Positions 4,982 to 7,636 of a DNA stretch of 7,636 nt are shown in pieces. Within the stretch, counting starts at the first letter, position 1, and each line of letters starts with the position of its first letter. This DNA comes from JBBAAW01 sp041658075 (GTDB lineage: Bacteria > Patescibacteriota > WWE3 > UBA101185 > UBA10185), in assembly GCA_041658075.1 (NCBI GenBank), contig JBBAAW010000026.1:1-7636 (forward strand). Direction: 5' to 3'. A program made the position numbers and the translations under genes. The notes below the pieces were generated by a model, which saw only the letters and a program-made list of their open reading frames with translations, had not been told where the DNA came from and searched no databases.

Positions 4982-6034
4982 CTAAAGCAGTTTAGGTTGC
5001 TCCTTAGGTCCTTCAATCGACTGCACATTCTCCAATCGATTAAAAAACTTGCTAAACCTGCCTTTAACTCCATCCATAGATTTATACGCGTTTGTAATGT
5101 GTCGCTCCAAAACGCCCAAATCCTCATTAAACTTTTCCGCTTCAATTTTAATTCCCGCTAACGCCTTTTGAATTTCCACCGCGTGCTTTTGCAACTCGTG
5201 CTGTTTATATGCCACCAACACTACCTTCAAAAAGTAGGAAATTGTATTGGGACTTGCCAGCATCACATTTTTATTCCTCGCGTATTCCTCAACCGCAGGC
5301 GTATTTACAATCATGTCGTAAAAAACACTTTCACTTGGAATATACATTACCGCGTTTTCCGTTGTACCTTCCGCGGGCAAAATGTACTTTCCGGCTATTT
5401 CGTCAATTCGTTTTTTTACATCGTCAATAAACTTTTTCTTGGCTTTGTCCCTTTCTTCGGGGCTTTCCGTAGTCACACTCAACTTATAATTTTCCATGGG
5501 AAACTTTGAATCCACCGGAATCATTCCTTTATCCGTAAACACCACCGCGTCGCAAGTATTTCCATCCTTAAATTTATACTGCGTGGCGTAAAGCTCCTTG
5601 GGCAAAACATTAGCCAAAATTTCGTATAAAAACTGCTCGCCCAGGCCTCCGCGCAACTTTGGCGACTTTAAAACATTGCTTAAATCCTTAATATCCTTGC
5701 CAAACTCCTCAATCCCACCCAGTTGTTTTTGCACATTTCTAATGACTTCCTGGGTGTTATTTAACTGTTGGTTTAATGCTTGGGTTAAATTTTGGGCCAT
5801 CTGACCGCTTTGCTTTGTAGCTTCCATTCTTTGGTCGCTTAATTGCTTGTTCAAAGTTTCTTGTTGACTCTTTAACTGGTCAGTAACCTCAGACTTCATA
5901 CTCTTTAACCATTCCATTAAAACCTGGTCTTTGGCATCTTCCGGCTTGTCTTTAAGTGACTTAATTTGGGAATACAAAAACGCCGCCACACCTAAAACCA
6001 GAATAACAATAACAGCTAAGGTTAAAATTTCCAT
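4982..6034 (-). CDS. rmuC: RmuC family protein (DNA recombination limiting, 350 aa)
   Basis: RmuC proteins are membrane-anchored and carry a restriction-endonuclease-like core. In E. coli rmuC affects inversion at short inverted repeats, but the biochemical activity is poorly defined. Residues 3-22 form an N-terminal membrane anchor. Residues about 30-118 are a Gln/Lys-rich coiled coil. The conserved RmuC core follows: LRGGLGE (127-133), C161-D162-A-V-V and V174-D175-S-K-F-P (nuclease-fold-like Asp and Asp-x-Lys positions), VMYIPSESVF (229-238), and ASPNTISYFLKVV (260-272). A second helical region and a Pro/Lys-rich tail close the protein. At 350 residues it is shorter than the E. coli protein (about 475), mainly in the coiled coil and tail. 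The ATG at 6032-6034 begins directly at the membrane anchor; there is no Shine-Dalgarno sequence, and TACAAT lies 6 nt upstream. It is codirectional with ftsEX and probably co-transcribed, though a separate promoter may precede ftsE. Confidence 0.93.
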   Translation of the reverse strand: MEILTLAVIVILVLGVAAFLYSQIKSLKDKPEDAKDQVLMEWLKSMKSEVTDQLKSQQETLNKQLSDQRMEATKQSGQMAQNLTQALNQQLNNTQEVIRNVQKQLGGIEEFGKDIKDLSNVLKSPKLRGGLGEQFLYEILANVLPKELYATQYKFKDGNTCDAVVFTDKGMIPVDSKFPMENYKLSVTTESPEERDKAKKKFIDDVKKRIDEIAGKYILPAEGTTENAVMYIPSESVFYDMIVNTPAVEEYARNKNVMLASPNTISYFLKVVLVAYKQHELQKHAVEIQKALAGIKIEAEKFNEDLGVLERHITNAYKSMDGVKGRFSKFFNRLENVQSIEGPKEQPKLL

Positions 6035-6040
6035 ACGGCT

Positions 6041-6046
6041 ATTGTA
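6041..6046 (-). promoter_or_regulatory. -10-like box immediately before rmuC
   Basis: TACAAT on the minus strand lies 6 nt before the rmuC ATG. A -35 at normal spacing is poor; TTCACA is 21 bp upstream. The position suggests a leaderless transcript, matching the pattern at the other leading genes. Confidence 0.4.
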
Positions 6047-6083
6047 CTACATAAAAAGATACGACGATGTGAACCCATAGTTA

Positions 6084-6112
6084 TTGCAAAGACGCGGAAA
6101 TCCGTGTAAAAT
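6084..6112 (+). promoter_or_regulatory. Promoter of the 87-aa gene
   Basis: TTGCAA (6084-6089) and TAAAAT (6107-6112) are separated by exactly 17 bp, and each matches consensus in at least 4 of 6 positions. The predicted transcription start is near 6119, giving a leader of about 40 nt that includes a Shine-Dalgarno sequence. This is the clearest ordinary leadered promoter in the window. Confidence 0.6.
6092..6107. promoter_or_regulatory. Near-palindrome within the promoter spacer (candidate operator)
   Basis: ACGCGGAAATCCGTGT has arms ACGCGGA and TCCGTGT that match as inverted repeats at six of seven positions around a central AA. It fills the spacer between the -35 and -10 boxes, a place where a bound repressor would block polymerase. 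Confidence 0.35.
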
Positions 6113-6116
6113 TCTC

Positions 6117-6138
6117 ACACTGCAAGATTCGGCAGTGT
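6117..6138. promoter_or_regulatory. Inverted repeat at the predicted transcription start
   Basis: ACACTGC (6117-6123) and GCAGTGT (6132-6138) are perfect inverted repeats with an 8-nt loop. They begin at about the predicted transcription start, so this could be a DNA operator or a 5'-end RNA hairpin that protects the mRNA. No T-run follows, so it is not a terminator. Confidence 0.4.
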
Positions 6139-6144
6139 CACAAC

Positions 6145-6159
6145 GGAGGCTGCGGAAGG
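6145..6159 (+). promoter_or_regulatory. Shine-Dalgarno sequences of the 87-aa gene
   Basis: Two purine boxes occur, GGAGG (6145-6149) and GGAAGG (6154-6159). The first is 10 nt before the ATG at 6160; the second is 9 nt before an alternative in-frame ATG at 6169. Either start is reasonable, differing by three residues. Confidence 0.65.
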
Positions 6160-6423
6160 ATGGGTAACATGGGATTCAGGATCGGTGATCAAGTTGTGGT
6201 GGCACGTCAACATGAGGCAAAACTGGCACAGCTTAGACAATCAGTCGAGGAGGCACGTAGACAGACATTCAATGCTTTTCCGCTGACGGCAATGATTGAA
6301 GCCTACATCAGCGCCCTGGGTAAAACTTTCCAGATCGTTAAGATCAAAAGCGCTGAATACGGCGTTCAAGCATCGGACGACCGAATAATCTACTTTCCAG
6401 CCGAGTGCTTAGAAAGACCTTGA
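6160..6423 (+). CDS. Small hypothetical protein, possible SH3-like barrel (87 aa)
   Basis: I do not recognise the family with confidence. Residues 5-15 (F-R-I-G-D-Q-V-V-V-A) look like the first strand of an SH3-like or KOW-like barrel. A helical insert follows (about 17-50). Residues 53-85 (GKTFQIVKI, then YGVQAS, then RIIYFPAECL) look like the remaining strands. There is no signal peptide or membrane segment, so it is probably cytoplasmic. The promoter, the Shine-Dalgarno sequence and the coding pattern make it a convincing gene. Codon use differs from the neighbours: Tyr is always TAC and Ile is mostly ATC, whereas the flanking genes favour ATA/ATT and TTT. That could mean high expression or a foreign origin. 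It is divergent from rmuC, and two dyads in its promoter suggest tight regulation. The 104-nt gap after it contains a 5-bp hairpin (6431-6443, GCGTT/AACGC) without a T-run, and the promoter of the next gene. Confidence 0.75.
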   Translation: MGNMGFRIGDQVVVARQHEAKLAQLRQSVEEARRQTFNAFPLTAMIEAYISALGKTFQIVKIKSAEYGVQASDDRIIYFPAECLERP

Positions 6424-6491
6424 AAACAGGGCGTTTTGAACGCGGGTAATCACCTCCCACGACTCAAAGCACCCAAGTACTTTAATCATCT

Positions 6492-6520
6492 TTGACACAA
6501 CCCCCGCATTAAAATAGACT
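6492..6520 (+). promoter_or_regulatory. Promoter of the acyl-CoA synthetase gene, likely leaderless
   Basis: A perfect TTGACA (6492-6497) is followed after 17 bp by TAGACT (6515-6520, 4/6 to consensus). The ATG at 6528 begins only 7 nt after the -10, so transcription should start at or within a nucleotide or two of the start codon. No Shine-Dalgarno sequence exists in the gap. Confidence 0.6.
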
Positions 6521-6527
6521 ACAGTTA

Positions 6528-7636
6528 ATGCCCACACAAATAAATTCAGAGACTGGCCTGAACACGCTATTTAATCCCCAATCTGTGGCAGTGGTGGGTG
6601 CATCTAAAGAGCCGCAAAAACTCGGCGCGATAGTTTTAAAAAATATAGTCGACTCAAAATTTCCGGGAAAAGTTTACCCGGTCAATCCAAACTACGAATC
6701 GCTTGGAAGTTTAAAGTGTTACAAAAGCTTAAGCGACTTGCCGGAAACGCCTGATCTAGCCATCTTAGCCGTGCCCGCTCCAGTGGTCGCGCAAATACTT
6801 AAAGAATGCGAGCAAAAGGGAATTGAGAATGTAGTGGTTTTTGCGGCAGGCTATAAAGAAACGGGCGCGGAGGGTGAAAAATTGGAAAAAGAACTTATTG
6901 AAACGGCGGATTGTGCCGGAATAAATCTTTTAGGACCAAACTGTTTAGGTTTTGTAAATAACCAAACGCCCATAAATGCCACTTTTGGTCAGCCTCCAAA
7001 AAACTTAGGAAATTTGCGGTTTATCACACAGTCGGGGGCGATTGCGGCAAGTTTGTTTGATTGGTGTCAGCAAAACGAGCTGGGATTTAGGCAGTTTATT
7101 ACGCTGGGAAATAAGTCGGTGATAAACGAAAACCATGTTTTGGAGTATTTTTTGGACGAATTAAACGGATCGACGGTGGCAAACGAGCAAGGTTTGTCCC
7201 GCTTAAATCCTATTGGATTGTATTTGGAATCAATTTCTAACGGTCCGCAGTTTTTAAAAGTCGCCAAAGAGGTTTGCAAGAAAAATCCCATTTTTTTGTT
7301 AAAACCCGGGAAAACTCCCTCTGCCATTAAAGCTATGAGCTCGCATACAGGCGCTATTGCTCAAGAGGACGACATTTTGCAGGCTTTAGTTGAGCAGGCG
7401 GGAATTACCAGATGCAAAACTCTGCAGGAATTTTTTGACTTTGCCAAAGCGTTTTCTTGGGAAAATCTGCCTGCCGGTCCAAGAGTAGCAATAATTTCCA
7501 ACGCAGGAGGTCCCGCGGTAGTGAGCGCCGACGCCGTGGCTTTGGAGGGTTTGGAGCTTGCCCAATTGGACGAGGAAACTAAAAAGAAACTGGCGGAAAC
7601 TTTGCCAAGGTCGGCCAGCATTCTAAATCCGGTGGA
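6528..7636 (+). CDS. acdA: Acetate/acyl-CoA ligase (ADP-forming), alpha region, 3' end cut by window
   Basis: This enzyme converts acyl-CoA, ADP and phosphate to the acid, CoA and ATP, conserving energy at the end of fermentation in the cytoplasm. The frame is open for 369 codons and runs off the right edge. Residues 13-135 form the CoA-binding Rossmann domain: F15-N-P-Q-S-V-A-V-V-G-A-S, then VYPVNPNY (49-56), then LAILAVPAP (78-86). LLGPNCLGFVN (134-144) ends that domain. The ligase domain shows I-T-Q-S-G-A (166-171) and LGNKS (193-197). The phosphohistidine motif S-S-H273-T-G-A carries the catalytic His. The segment AIISNAGGPAVVSADA (321-336) starts the next CoA-ligase subdomain. Compared with the usual short turn, an insert of about 10 residues (about 212-227) precedes PIGLYLES. 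Whether an ATP-grasp beta domain is fused (about 700 residues in all) or separate lies outside the window. The ATG at 6528 fits the family N-terminus. Confidence 0.93.
   Translation, partial: MPTQINSETGLNTLFNPQSVAVVGASKEPQKLGAIVLKNIVDSKFPGKVYPVNPNYESLGSLKCYKSLSDLPETPDLAILAVPAPVVAQILKECEQKGIENVVVFAAGYKETGAEGEKLEKELIETADCAGINLLGPNCLGFVNNQTPINATFGQPPKNLGNLRFITQSGAIAASLFDWCQQNELGFRQFITLGNKSVINENHVLEYFLDELNGSTVANEQGLSRLNPIGLYLESISNGPQFLKVAKEVCKKNPIFLLKPGKTPSAIKAMSSHTGAIAQEDDILQALVEQAGITRCKTLQEFFDFAKAFSWENLPAGPRVAIISNAGGPAVVSADAVALEGLELAQLDEETKKKLAETLPRSASILNPV

Noticed and set aside
4981..4996. Short inverted repeat CCTAAA-GCAG-TTTAGG at the rmuC stop as a terminator
   Set aside because: The 6-bp stem is A+T-rich and is not followed by a proper T-run on the minus strand; it would be weak and may be chance.
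4963..5145. Minus-strand open frame of 60 codons overlapping the 3' end of rmuC
   Set aside because: It is out of frame within rmuC, whose own frame is conserved to its stop at 4982, and it has no independent start signals.
3680..5804. Several plus-strand open frames of 68-113 codons across ftsX, ftsE and rmuC (3680-3988, 4193-4450, 4221-4445, 4565-4807, 5168-5509, 5209-5430, 5598-5804)
   Set aside because: All are antisense to well-supported genes; their translations look like low-complexity shadows with no family resemblance.
6424..6491. Terminator after the 87-aa gene (GCGTT/AACGC hairpin at 6431-6443)
   Set aside because: The stem is only 5 bp with a 3-nt loop and no downstream T-run, and an alternative fold with AAAAC/GTTTT is equally likely.
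7067..7621. Two minus-strand open frames of 86 codons (7067-7327, 7361-7621)
   Set aside because: They are antisense to the acyl-CoA ligase, whose frame carries the ITQSGA, SSHTGA and SNAGGP motifs.
1..7636. Search for tRNA, rRNA, CRISPR repeats, insertion-sequence ends, toxin-antitoxin or anti-phage defence genes
   Set aside because: Nothing with supporting motifs was seen. The two small proteins show no recognisable toxin or antitoxin features and are not paired with each other.

Overview
The window looks like chromosomal DNA from a small-genome bacterium of the Candidate Phyla Radiation (Patescibacteria), most likely the Microgenomates side. This is inferred from gene content: an ADP-forming acyl-CoA synthetase of the type common in fermentative CPR bacteria and archaea, a compact ftsE-ftsX-M23 hydrolase operon, short hypothetical proteins, and an A+T-rich codon pattern in most genes. 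No 16S or other marker gene is present, so the placement is tentative. There are no rRNA or tRNA genes, CRISPR arrays, insertion sequences or phage genes.

Layout: (1) 36-692, minus: a membrane-anchored hypothetical protein. It diverges from (2) 783-1490, plus: a winged-helix plus Nudix protein. The 90-bp gap between them holds back-to-back promoter elements around a perfect 14-bp palindrome. (3) 1572-1763, plus: a 63-residue protein with a near-perfect Shine-Dalgarno sequence. (4) 1774-1817: a strong hairpin whose T-run faces the minus strand. (5) 1824-2120, plus: a CYTH-domain gene that stops about halfway, probably a pseudogene. (6) 6034 down to 2140, minus: rmuC, ftsE, ftsX and a coiled-coil M23 peptidase. 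(7) 6160-6423, plus: an 87-residue protein behind a promoter that contains two dyads. (8) 6528 to the window end, plus: the N-terminal 369 codons of an ADP-forming acetate/acyl-CoA ligase, open at the right edge.

How the genes work together: ftsE, ftsX and the M23 gene overlap or nearly abut and form a clear functional unit. FtsE (ATPase) and FtsX (four-helix membrane protein) would drive conformational change in the secreted coiled-coil protein, which controls peptidoglycan cleavage at division, as in the FtsEX-PcsB and FtsEX-EnvC systems. The most striking feature is in the M23 protein: the catalytic domain is circularly permuted. The HxH half comes before the HxxxD half, yet every metal-binding and catalytic motif is present.

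A second theme is gene starts. Five genes at transcription-unit starts have no Shine-Dalgarno sequence but carry a -10-like hexamer 6-9 nt before the start codon, as expected for leaderless mRNAs. The operon-internal ftsX and the two small genes have clear Shine-Dalgarno sequences. The two small genes also use codons differently from their neighbours.
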